NCBI GenBank assembly: GCA_951802425.1
Contig: OX637800.1
Span: 2,294,001 to 2,358,000 of the forward strand
Source of the DNA: Clavaria fumosa
Taxonomy: Eukaryota > Basidiomycota > Agaricomycetes > Agaricales > Clavariaceae
Reading direction: 5' to 3'
DNA length: 64,000 nucleotides
Shown here piece by piece: positions 36,190 through 45,499 of this stretch (the first letter of the stretch is position 1; each line of letters opens with the position of its first letter). A program made the translations under genes and the position numbers. The notes under the pieces were generated by a model. That model worked only from the letters and a program-made list of their open reading frames with translations. It did no database searches and had not been told where the DNA came from.

Positions 36190-36407
36190 ACTGTGAGGGA
36201 CAAAACTGTTGCAATGCTACCCCCATACAAAATATTTATTTTCTTAATGAATAATGGATAGATCTGGATGAGATAAAAGCTGAAATATAGCCAAGAAGTA
36301 GGTCTATCCAGTGTATATTTTTACTTAATTTTACCCTTCTTAAATGTTACATAACATGGATAATAATGCAAAATGACTCAACATTGCAACAGTTTTGTCC
36401 CTCACTG
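36190..36407 (-). repeat. Right long inverted terminal repeat with two motif copies
   Basis: Mirror of the left repeat, with the motif at 36194-36216 and inverted at 36385-36404. Two binding-site-like copies per end resemble the IR/DR plan of Tc1-like elements, but here the two copies within an end are inverted, not direct. Confidence 0.82.
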
Positions 36408-36599
36408 TACCATGGAGGTTATCACTTTACATCACATATAATTGATAAAGATGGTATCATATGGTATCATGATGGAATGACAACAAAAGAAAGCTGTAAG
36501 CAGGATGGTAATTTACAGACAGTGACAGATGTCTTCTTAGCAAACTGCAGAGCCAGAAAACTGGTCTTAGCTGTGTATGCATGCTTGTAAAGTAAATGA

Positions 36600-36910
36600 A
36601 CAGGCAGTGACAGGGACAGTTGGTAGGCAGTGACAGCTACAGCAAGGACTATAGTGAGTAGGGAGTGGGCAGTGATGGTGAGTAGGGAATAGGAAGCCCT
36701 GGCAGGTGATGAGGAACAGGGAGGGGCAAGTAGGAAGTGGGTAGTGATGCAGGAAGTGGTTGGCAACAGTGAGTAGAGAACAGGCAGCAATGGTGACAGT
36801 GAGCAGGGGGTGGGCAGTGAACAGGGATCAGGCAGCAACAGTGACAGTGAGCAGGGGTTGGGCAGCAACAGCAACAGTGAGCAGTGAATGAGCAGTGATG
36901 GCAACAGTTA
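36600..36910. repeat. Minisatellite, GCAGTGACAGTGAGCAG-type
   Basis: Degenerate 15-25-bp units immediately after the Helitron stop codon. They are related in wording to the GAGCAGG arrays at 8.3-10.0 kb and 17.1 kb. Confidence 0.75.
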
Positions 36911-36999
36911 TATAGCAAGTGCAACTTGAGTTCACACAAGGGAACAGTAATTTATGTATTGTTAGTTCAACACAGTATTACAAAGATGGGAGGAGGGCA

Positions 37000-38760
37000 C
37001 ATCTGGCTGCCCACTGCCACTGCCACTGCTGTTACCTCTATCATTGCTGCTGCCACTGCCACTGCCGCCCTCGCCTCCTGTCATTGTCATTGTCCCTGGG
37101 GGAAAGGGAGGAGAAGTAGAGAGAGAGAGGAGGGGAGGCATGGGGAGGCACCGCTGCTGCCGCTGCTGCTGTCGTCGTCGCTGTCGTCGCCTGGGGCAGG
37201 GAAGAGAGGAGAGAGAGGGGAGAAAAAGAGAAGGAGAGGGAGCCACCACCGCCACTGTCGTCACAGTTCTCAACCTGTAGATAGAAGAAGAAAAAGTTAA
37301 CCTGTGTAGATAGAAGAAGAAAAAAGAGAAAAGAGAGGGGGAGAGGACACACCTGCTGCTGCTGCTGCTGCCGCTGCCATTGCTGCCCTCGCCTTTGTCG
37401 CTGCAGCCAGCCTCCGTCGCAGCCACACTGTCGCTGTCACCTCTGTCGCTGTCGCCTCTGTCACCGTGGCCATCGCCGCTGCGGTCGCTGTTGAAGAAGA
37501 AAAAAGAGAAAAGAGAAAAGAGAGGGAGAGAGGACACACCTGCTGCAGCCGCCGCCGCCGCCGCCACTGCCGCCCTCGCCTTTGTCGCTGCAGCCATCGC
37601 TGTCACCTCTGTTGTTGCTGCTGTCGCTGTCACCTCTGTCGCCGCTGCCATCGCTGTCACCTCTGTTGCCGCTGCCGTCACTGTTGCCTCTGTTGCGGCC
37701 TCTGTTGCGGCCTCCGTCGCTGTTGAAGAAGAAAAAGAGAAAAGAGAGGGAGAGAGGACATACCTGCTGCAGCTGCCGCCGCCGCTGCCATTGCCGCCCT
37801 CGCCTTTGTCGCTGCAGCCATTGCTGTCACCTCTGTCGCCGCTGCCATTGCTGTCACCTCTGTCGCCGCTGCCATTGCTGTCACCTCTGTCGCCGCTGCC
37901 GTTGCTGTTGCCTCTGTTGCTGCCTCTGTTGCTGCTGCCAGTGTTGCTGCCTCCATCGCTGTCGCCTCTGTCGCGGTCGCTGTCGCCTCTGTCGCCACTG
38001 CAGTCGCAGTCGCAGTCGCCTCTGTCACCACTGCGGTTGCTGTCGCCTCTGTCGCCACTCTCCTCACCCTGTTGTTGCCGTCGTTACTGTCACCTCTGTC
38101 ACCAACACCGTCGCTGTCACCTCCGTCGCCACCGCCCTCGCCATCACTGTCGCCTCCGTCGCCACCGCCCTCGCCATCGCTGTTGCCTCCGTTGCCGCCG
38201 CCGCCGCTGTCACCTCTGTGGCCACCACCGTCGCCGCTCTCCTCACCCTGTCGTTGTCGTCGTTGCTGTCACCTCTGTCGCCACCGCTGTCGCTGTCGCC
38301 TCCGTTGCCGTCGCTGTCGCCTCTGTGGCCACTGCCATCGCCGCTCTCGTCACCCTGTTGTTGCTGTCATCGCCGTCGCCTCTGTCGCCACGGCCATCGC
38401 TGTCACCTCTCGTCAACCTGTGGTCACCGTCGTCACTCAGGGGATGGGAGGAGAAGGAGGGGGAAGGGGAAGGAGAGTGAGAGGAGAGGCATGGGGAGGC
38501 ATTACCGCCACTGCCGCTGTGGTTATTGCTGTCATCACTTGGGGCAGGGAAGAGAGGAGAGAGAGAGGAGAAAAAGAGAAGGAGGAGAGGGCTCACCTGG
38601 GGGGAGAGGGAGCCACTGCTGCCACTGTCGTCCTCATCATCAACCTGTTAGAAAGAAGAAGAAGAAAAAAGAAAAAAGGAAAAGGGGGAGGATGCACCTG
38701 CCACCACCACTGCCACCATCGCCATTGCCTCTGTTGCCTTGATTGCCTTGAGTCAGCCAG
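37000..38760. repeat. GTCGCC-type minisatellite with repeated intron-like spacers
   Basis: Triplet-based units (CTGTCGCCACTGCC, CTCTGTCGCC) give Ala/Thr-rich frames on the minus strand and Ser/Pro/Leu frames on the plus strand. A purine-rich spacer (GAAGAAGAAAAAGAG...GGACACACCTGC) recurs at about 37280-37355, 37488-37545, 37720-37775 and 38650-38705. On the minus strand each reads AG|GTGTGTCC...TTCTTCAACAG, like an intron between repeat exons. No real protein can be argued. Confidence 0.8.
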
Positions 38761-39214
38761 AGGGAGAGAGAGAGAGACCTTATGTCAGTCAGAGGGAGAG
38801 AGGGAAAGACCTTGCCTCAGTTCAGAGGGAGAGAGTGAGAGAAGGAGAGAGGGAGGGAGAGACCTTTGCCTCAGTCAGAGGAGAGAGAGAAGGCACAACA
38901 TTACTGTTGTTCATCACATCTGAGTTTAAAATGGCCATGACACGGAATCGCTTGTACATGTTAAAAACTTTTTCAAAATTCATGAAAATAAAATTGTAGG
39001 GTATGATACTAAGTTCCTATGAGCTGTCAAAATTTGGAGAGATTTCCTCCAGAACTTCTTGAGATATAGACTAAGTAATGAGTCTGAGTTTAAATGGCAG
39101 AGTAAGAAAGGGAAAAAGTTCCTGTGGTAAAATTTATGAATGAACAAAAACACACCAAAAAATCCCCGCAAAATCGAGGAATGAACGATCCTTCCATAAA
39201 CGGAAGGACTCGTA
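38760..39214. other. Spacer with small hairpin, no gene
   Basis: AGAGAGAGGGAGAG-rich start, then AT-rich unique sequence. A hairpin TCCTTCC-ATAAAC-GGAAGGA lies at about 39190-39209, just before the truncated LTR. It could be a Helitron 3' end, but no CTRR with proper spacing is clear. Confidence 0.4.
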
Positions 39215-39372
39215 ATACTACTGTGGTCATGTGATAGCTAATAATAACTACCAATGGCGTTAGTACCTCAAAGTGATCACATGATTGTATTACTAAGGGG
39301 CCCGGACTGATGACTAAAGAGAATTGACTAGATGCTTATCTGATCGATGGGTGAGATAACCCAATTCCAACA
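39215..39372 (-). repeat. 3' LTR of the gag-only element, truncated
   Basis: Matches 40235-40392 with few changes and then stops at ATACTAC. The promoter half is absent. Confidence 0.78.
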
Positions 39373-40040
39373 CTCCCCCTAATTGAATCCATTGATAAGG
39401 CTTCAGGCAGGAGCGGTGGTGACAGCCAGTGTGTGGGCACAGTGGCGGTCTCGGTTGGATTGCGCAATGCAGCGGCAATTGTTGTGGAGGTGGCATAGAG
39501 CGGTGGCGGTGGATAATAGTAGGGCACTGGTCCAAGCAGCAGTGGGAAGTAAGGGGCAGCAGGGGGAGGCGCCTCGAAGGGGTGCTGAGCCCGTCGCTTC
39601 TTGTTCTGCGCGATGCGGCGTCGGACAGTGGAGGGGTCGGCGGTGTGGCAATCGGGTGCCGTATGACTGCGAGTGTGGCACTTCTCACACTTGGTGTACC
39701 AACCGGGTGTGGGGGTGCCTCGGGTTGCTCGACCTGTAGAGGGAGCGGTGACACTGGCATGGGCGGCGGCGATGGTAGTCTCAGTGTCGACGAGGCGGGT
39801 GCGGGTGTTGGACATGTTGGTATCGAGTTCATCGAGTAGGGCATTGGTGTCATCCATACGCCACTCAAGCTGAGCAAGGCGCTCGAGTACCGATGCGAAC
39901 AAAGAGTTTACTGATGTGCGCCATGTGGTGATCAGCTGGATGACCCAGACGATGATGGCAGAGGGGGTGCTGGTCGGGCGCATGGAAAGTAGGTTGTCCA
40001 GTTCTTGTGGCCGGCTTTGGGTCATGTCAGTTGAGGACAT
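39336..40040 (-). CDS. Gag-like protein with CCHC knuckle (234 aa)
   Basis: Intact frame from the ATG at 40040. An N-terminal helical part (NLLSMRPTS, SLFASVLERLAQLEWRMDD) is followed by a Ser/Thr linker, a CCHC knuckle CEKCHTRSHTAPDC near residue 117, a basic patch (RRRIAQNKKRR) and a Pro/Tyr-rich C-terminus. The last 12 codons run into the LTR. The layout fits a nucleocapsid protein; no polymerase domain is present. Confidence 0.78.
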   Translation of the reverse strand: MSSTDMTQSRPQELDNLLSMRPTSTPSAIIVWVIQLITTWRTSVNSLFASVLERLAQLEWRMDDTNALLDELDTNMSNTRTRLVDTETTIAAAHASVTAPSTGRATRGTPTPGWYTKCEKCHTRSHTAPDCHTADPSTVRRRIAQNKKRRAQHPFEAPPPAAPYFPLLLGPVPYYYPPPPLYATSTTIAAALRNPTETATVPTHWLSPPLLPEALSMDSIRGSVGIGLSHPSIR

Positions 40041-40073
40041 TATCGAGGAGGTGCACAGGTTGGTATCTGGTTA

Positions 40074-40392
40074 TGTTATTAGAATCTGGTTGTCGGTGTG
40101 CTGATTGGTGAGGATCCTATCGAAGGACGACAATGGTGACGATGAGCGAAGTCGAGTCAGTAGCGGTAGTGGTAGTCTGGGGCACAAAACTGGATAACCA
40201 GATGGGTATCTACTACATCTGGTGAGCTACTTATATACTACTGCGGTCATGTGATAGCTAACAATAACTACCAATGGCGTTAGTACCTCAAAGTGATCAC
40301 ATGATTGTATTACTAAGGGGCCCGGACTGATGACTAAAGAGAATTGACTAGACACTTATCTGATTGATGGGTGAGATAACCCAATTCCAACA
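40074..40392 (-). repeat. 5' LTR of the gag-only element (319 bp)
   Basis: On the minus strand it starts TGTTGGAATTGGG and ends TTCTAATAACA. It holds a GTAGTATATAAGTAGC core promoter that matches the TATA region of the element B LTR. The promoter half is also present at 5911-6073. Confidence 0.75.
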
Positions 40393-40883
40393 CAGGTGTG
40401 ATTTCTTCATTGATTCTGTCATCCGTTGGTTGGGTCACCTGAGAGTCTTCATCATCATCTGGTAGGTGTGCGTGTGTGGTGGTAGTATAGTTACAGTAGA
40501 TTAATCTGAGTCAGATGTGTTATATGGGCTCTACTACTGGGTGACCAGGGGGTTTTTTGCTTGATTTTTGTGGTGTTGATGTGGTTGCCTAGAAAGGAAG
40601 TCCTCTGCTGACTCCTTTGGTATGAGACATTGACTACACACAGATCAGTTTGCTGACATCTGAGAATTTAGCATATTCTCTGCCAGATACTGTGGTTTGC
40701 AACTTTCTCTTTGGAGCCCCAAGCACAGATATGGGGGAGGAGTGCAAAGGCTACTTGAGATCATTATGTTAGGGCTTGTCCCATCTTTGAAAGTGGTGAG
40801 TGGTGGGTTGGGGAGGAGTAATCCTGGTAGACATAATGATGTTATCTGGGTGTTGAGTGGTGCAAGGGTGAGACTTGATATTA
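40393..40883. other. No gene seen
   Basis: AT-rich unique sequence with a repeated TTATGTTAGGGCTTGTCC phrase (about 40766 and 40882). The second copy starts the LTR relic that follows. Confidence 0.4.
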
Positions 40884-41430
40884 TGTTAGGGCTTGTCCTG
40901 TCTTGAGAATAGTGCCATAGGTCAATTGGTTGGTGACCAAGCCTGGAAACTTGCTAAGACCAAACAACTGTCAAGTATAATCGATAATACTCAGTCCCAG
41001 AAGGTTGTGAAGTCAATAGACAAAGTGGGGGGTGAGAAAAAGATGACTTGAAAGGAAAAGGATGTTGTTGAGAGGGTCACAAAGGGTTGCAATGATATTG
41101 AGAGAGGTGTCAGTTGAAGGCAATGACTTTGCCAACTGATGAGAGAACCTGTAGGATTCCAAGATCAGTACCAAGATGAATGAAAGGAAATACTTAGGTT
41201 GTGCAAGTTGCACAAGTGCAGAGGATGAAGTAAGAGAAAAGCAGAGGTGTCTTGGTGATCTTGAGGTCACCAAGAGAGACAGGACCTATCAATTGCAGTG
41301 GTTCCAAGCTCAAAGGGCATATTAGCCTCAAGCTTAAACCAATTTGTGTCAATATCAAGTCTACAATACAAGAAGTACATGCAAGACTTATATACATGGA
41401 TACTGTTAGGGATGGGAGTAATCGCATAGT
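40884..41430 (-). repeat. CpG-depleted relic of the 1332-bp LTR
   Basis: Aligns in inverse orientation with the right part of the 10133-11464 LTR (for example AAGTATAATCGATAATACTCAG and TTAAACCAATTTGTGTCAATATC). Many CG positions of the intact LTR are TG or CA here. The end beyond about 41430 is not recognisable. Confidence 0.75.
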
Positions 41431-42143
41431 CAGAGTGCAGAGTATCTGGTGCATAGCCTACAATAATTCACTATTATGGCTAGTAGTCAATCGAACCTCT
41501 TGGAGCACTGTTCTATGTTCTAAGATAAGTGGTTGGAGAGAAGCACTAGCAATGGTGTTTCATTGACTAAGCATATTACCTGCCACATCTCTCTGTATTA
41601 CCTGCAAGGATCACCCTTCTGTTACCAGTGTGATTCTGTGATTCTAGGTAACCTCTGACAGGTCCCATTGACAGAACAATCCATTACTCTTATTGTGGAT
41701 ATGAGTATATATGCAAACATTACAGTTAACTATGCACATCTCATTGCATAATTGCATAGGCATATAAAGGATATATTGTAAGGATGTCATGTTTACACTT
41801 TCAGGGTTTCAGATGTATGCCCCTCAAAGTAGAGACATTGCATGTAGCATTCTTATAGTCAAACCATTATATCCACCTATAAGACTGTTCTATTGTACCA
41901 TGTAGTATATAGGTGTATGTCTACATTTATTGTCTACATGTCTACAAAGTTTCATGAGAAAGCAATAGGAACTGGCTGAGATATTTACAAGAGGAATTAT
42001 TGTAAATATTGCACCAAAAATGCGAACTGTTATAGCATGCCAAGTTCCTATTCAACCATTTTGCATATAATATCAAAGTATAGCTATATTTTATTTCTAC
42101 CTATGTGCAAAGTTTCATGAGGATTGGTTGAGAACTCATGGAG
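41431..42143. other. No gene seen
   Basis: AT-rich sequence without a supported feature. The phrase GCAAAGTTTCATGAG(A/G)A recurs in related form near 41947 and 42107. Confidence 0.4.
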
Positions 42144-42715
42144 TTATTCACAGTTTGGTAAAACTTGTTGACAGTCAAAGTGCTGTACCTGCCTCAGCCC
42201 ATTCAGTTGAATATTACCTATATATTCAGAGACTGGTCTAGGAATTGGAGTGTTTACCACACTTGGAAAACTGTGCTGCTGGTGTTGTCTCTTGTGAGGG
42301 AAGCAATGTTCATCAAAGTCAGCCCTCTCACTGATCACAGTTTTCTTGGTGGTAGGGTTATAAAACTTCCAACCCTTGTACCCCTCTGGATAACCAATAA
42401 AGATGCACTTCTCCATGTGTGAACCAAGAAGTGGCCTCTTGTCCTTCTGTATATGCACATAAGCCTGACAACCCCAAACTCTCAAATGGGACACATCTGG
42501 TTTCTTCTTGTGCCAAAGAGTATATGGAGTTGCACCATTCAGAGTTGAAGTGGCACATCTATTTCTCACATGTACAAAGGCTGCAAGTGCCTCTCCCCAG
42601 AATTGCACAGGTAATCCAGATTCCTGCAGCAGGGTTGTTATTCTATCCTGGATGGTGCAGTTGGTGTGCTCTGCCACCCCATTCTGCTGAGGACGATGGG
42701 TAGTCCTGGTATCCG
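42144..42715 (-). pseudogene. Ty1/copia integrase fragment
   Basis: Starts in HRPQQNGVAEHTNCTIQDRI, which holds the last part of the integrase active site, and continues through VQFWGEALAAFVHVRNRC, the RVWGCQAYVHI and FIGYPEGYKGWKFYNP blocks, and a tail. The first catalytic half is missing because the fragment is cut at about 42715. It belongs to a copia element with its leader at 42716-43279. Confidence 0.88.
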
Positions 42716-43279
42716 AAATGGCGAAAGGATTTGATAAGGGGCTGGTGAGATATGACGAACTTTGTCACAGGAGAGCATCTGTTAGGCAAACTTCAAGGTA
42801 GTGATTGAGGGCGAACAGGTGGCCCAAATCAGCTGAAATCTGGTGTTCTGGTAGAAACACTAAGGGGGACTGAGACCTCAGAAGATGAAAGGTATCCCAG
42901 CAACAGTTCCTGAGATATGGGCAAAGTTGTGATAGGGTCCCAGAAGCGAAATAGGCAGGGAGTGAGAACTCGGGAACGAGTCGATGGATCGGTCTGAAAC
43001 CTTGAACAATGGTGGATGGGGTCGACGCGAGGTGTCCCACAATGTTTGGGAGGAATCCGTCAACAGGATGTTGAGATATGGGGAATGGTGAAAATAGGAG
43101 GTGAGTGTCTCAGATGGGGCAGGCGCACTGCGAGCCAATCCACGAAGCTAGCGACCTAAAACTCCGTATCCTGGGGTAATCGAAGGCGTAGAATCCGATG
43201 GTCCAAACCGCGAAGCAATCAGATAAGTAGATCTCGAGATATCGTCGATTTGATCGCTCAGAGGCCAGGTCTCATAATC
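42716..43279 (-). other. Copia leader with half-tRNA-type primer site
   Basis: GATTATGAGACC (43279-43268, minus strand) follows an LTR end reading CCTCAACA. The rest is CpG-containing and non-coding as far as I can see. It joins directly to the integrase fragment, so gag and protease have been deleted. Confidence 0.6.
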
Positions 43280-43560
43280 TGTTGAGGAGACCAGAACAGA
43301 TGAGAAGGGCTACTGAAGCCTATCTGGATTCCTAGAGTCCAGTACAAGTCACTGTATTAGTAGTAGTACATAGGTAAATGAAGTACATGAGGGGACACTC
43401 ACCTAGAGTCCAGTACAAGTCACTGAGGGACTGAAACTGGACTCTGTGGCGAAGTATCCATGCTTACATAAGCAACAACAGTTACATAATGCCTCAGGAT
43501 GAAAGGAAAGAGTCCTGGGCAACAATTACACAGCTTAAGAAGGTGAAACTAATGTGAAGG
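43280..43560 (-). repeat. Probable copia LTR, outer end not resolved
   Basis: On the minus strand it ends CCTCAACA next to the primer site. A repeated phrase (CTAGAGTCCAGTACAAGTCACTG) occurs twice in it (about 43332 and 43411). The other end could not be located. Confidence 0.45.
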
Positions 43561-44236
43561 AAGGATGGGCTATCACATTTAACACATGGTTCATGAAATC
43601 AACAATATCCATGGCACAGACATACTTCCCAATCTCTTGGAGGTAGGTGAGGGCATCCTGCTGAAGGTCTTCATCCTTGATGATGGATTCATTCCAGGTT
43701 CCATAGATGTTGCATGGTAAGTTCTCCCGATCTCAGATAAACACCTTTGTCCATCGACACAGTTGCCGAGCTGCCCACTTTCCAGTAGTACAAAGCTTTG
43801 TTCCAACATCACAGATTTGAATGGCATCATCAGATGCCTGGCTCCATGGTTTGCCATGAATTGGGTCAACATAAATGTTCAGAAATGACCACATGACTTC
43901 AAGCTGGCGACGAAGAAGTAAGTCAAGCTTTGGATCTTTATAACCATTGCCTGAGCCTTGATGGGGGTGTAGAATGTTGTACAGGTCATGCTTTGCAGAA
44001 GATGCAGCCTCGATGGAAGGTGCTGCCTGCCAAAGAAAGTCAGCACTATATTCTGGTGGGTTCTGTACACCTCCCTGCTCTGTCTCATTAGTTCCCCCAT
44101 CCTCATTGGCCATTTCAGGTTGATCAAACAGCTCTCCAATTCCCGGGTTGTCCACAGAGGCAGCAAGCAAGCTGCCAGTTAGTTCACTCTTGCAGTCATG
44201 AGAGCTTGAGTTGTTGACTTGTGTCTCTCTCTCCAA
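43560..44236 (-). pseudogene. Possible N-terminal part of a fungal DDE transposase family protein
   Basis: The frame from 44236 to 43733 (FLWQAAPSIEAASSAKHDLY, GKWAARQLCRWTKVFI) continues past a TGA at 43735-43733 as DRENLPCNIYGTWNESII, then LQEIGKYVCAMDIVDFMNH, to about 43570. The WNESI...YLQEIGKYVxAMDIVxF pattern is one I associate with the N-terminal region of large mushroom transposon proteins; that is from memory and not certain. No catalytic domain follows. Confidence 0.45.
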
Positions 44237-44279
44237 GGGTTTGAAAGGGGTTTCCGTGGATTGGTTAGGTTCTAGTGTA

Positions 44280-45480
44280 GACTCCTGGAGTAGTCTTCAA
44301 GCAGTCAGAGGTTTAGCTTTTATTTCTCGGTGCAGGGGGTCCTCCTGTGAGATGTTTTGAGTTTTGATCAATAGAAAATTAAATTCTCTGCCATACATTT
44401 TCTTTGTCATACCCATCTGACCTTTTCTTTGCAAAATGCCCTAGGTTGCGAGTGCGGCAATCCTTTCTTCGAACAGGCATGAAAATAAACAATTAAACAT
44501 TGATGCGTCCTCATGTGCCCACATGAAGGCTAAATTTAATCTCTGCTCAAATTTGTTTTGGCAGGGGAAACTCGAAAATTGCAAACTACTCTTGCGATAA
44601 CCACTGCCTCAAAAATTGGAAACCATCAAACTGGGCAGATGAAAGTTCTCTTAAATTTGATGGTTCCATATTTGTCTAAAAGTTCCTTGTTGTTGACTAG
44701 TTCAAGCATATGTGTTTGTCATGCATTTTGTCACATGATGTAGGATGTGTATGGATGTGGCCAATCTTACCAATTGGAAGCCTATTGGAAGGCATATTTG
44801 TTTTCATTTCACCCAGTTATGTTAAGTTATAATATCTCATTTATATCCACTGATCAGGAGTCTTAGATAATGGAAGATGACCTTACAATTTATGCATCTA
44901 TCAAATAGCATATCTGATCTTTGGCTTCATAATCTGTGTATGCTATCCCCAGCTTCTTTGGTCTAATTTGTCATGTATGTGCAAGAAGTGTTTCAATAGG
45001 GTGCTTCAGGCCCTTTACACTGGTTTCTAAAATGTGTATTGGCCAGCCCTTTTGAAAGGGCATCTTCAGTACCATGGGATCCCTGTATGCCTAGTGTGAT
45101 TTTGGTATATCAAGTTGATTGGTCAAGCCTATAAAGCAATATCTTGGCCAATGATCAGCTGGGCCCATAAAAAGGGCATCAGTCAAAATTGGCTAGGCCT
45201 TTTGGATAGGGGGTGGGTGTGCTGAAGAGGGTGCAGCAACTACCAGCTGTGATGATGAGCAGCCTGTGGCAACTGGTGCATGTTATGGATCCGGTACTGG
45301 GTGCAAACAGAGATGAGTCACTAAGAGTCAGGATGACTCAAGCAGCTCCTCAACTCCTTATGCAGTTGGTCTACAGGACTAGTAGAACCTCCAGTTCCAT
45401 ACCTTCCTGCTAGCAGTATTGAAACCAACACTGCTAGCAAGGCATTGCTTTGGGCTGATATTATTATTCATTGGTAATTC
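44280..45480. other. No gene seen
   Basis: About 1.2 kb of AT-rich sequence between two transposon fragments. I saw no convincing ORF, exon chain or repeat. Confidence 0.4.
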
Positions 45481-45499
45481 ATTAGTAACCTAAGCATTG

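Larger units (their letters stand above)
34778..36407 (+). mobile_element. Tc1/mariner element, 1630 bp, TSD TA
   Basis: Ends are CAGTGAGGGACAAAACTG and its inverted copy ...TTTTGTCCCTCACTG, with TA at 34776-34777 and 36408-36409. It lies inside the Helitron protease domain, so it is younger than the Helitron. It carries one transposase gene with one stop in it. Confidence 0.95.
26948..36590 (+). mobile_element. Helitron, decayed, interrupted by a Tc1/mariner element
   Basis: A RepHel-type protein is readable across the interval as Rep, PIF1 helicase and a USP-like protease tail, broken by two TGA stops, one frameshift and a 1630-bp DNA transposon. Helitrons move by rolling-circle replication. 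I could not place the 5' TC or the 3' hairpin-CTRR ends, so the limits given are those of the coding region. Confidence 0.9.
33741..36590 (+). pseudogene. Helitron C-terminal USP-like cysteine protease, split
   Basis: The first part (33741-34777) has the Cys box NMNWSCAYDSLF (catalytic Cys codon 34200-34202), then two CxxC pairs (CSKC near 34495 and CPEC near 34620) and PPLLILEYPG. The His box and the end (GGYHFTSHIIDKDG, WYHDGMTT) lie at 36410-36590, beyond the mariner insertion. The fold fits a ubiquitin-specific-protease-like domain; such tails occur in some Helitron proteins. Removing the insertion with one TA copy restores the frame exactly. Confidence 0.8.
39215..40392 (-). mobile_element. 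Small gag-only LTR retrotransposon (TR-GAG-like)
   Basis: Similar LTR sequences at both ends enclose only a gag-like ORF. On the minus strand the 5' LTR is full (40392-40074) and the 3' LTR keeps only its first 158 bp (39372-39215). A purine tract AGGGGGAG lies next to the 3' LTR. No TSD was found, as expected with a truncated end. It would depend on another element for reverse transcriptase and integrase. Confidence 0.78.

Noticed and set aside
37380..38923. Long Ser/Pro/Leu and Cys/His/Arg-rich frames
   Set aside because: Triplet minisatellite with all frames open and no domain.
38760..39214. Helitron 3' terminus at the small hairpin near 39200
   Set aside because: No CTRR end with correct spacing, and a truncated LTR begins directly after. 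Not firm enough.
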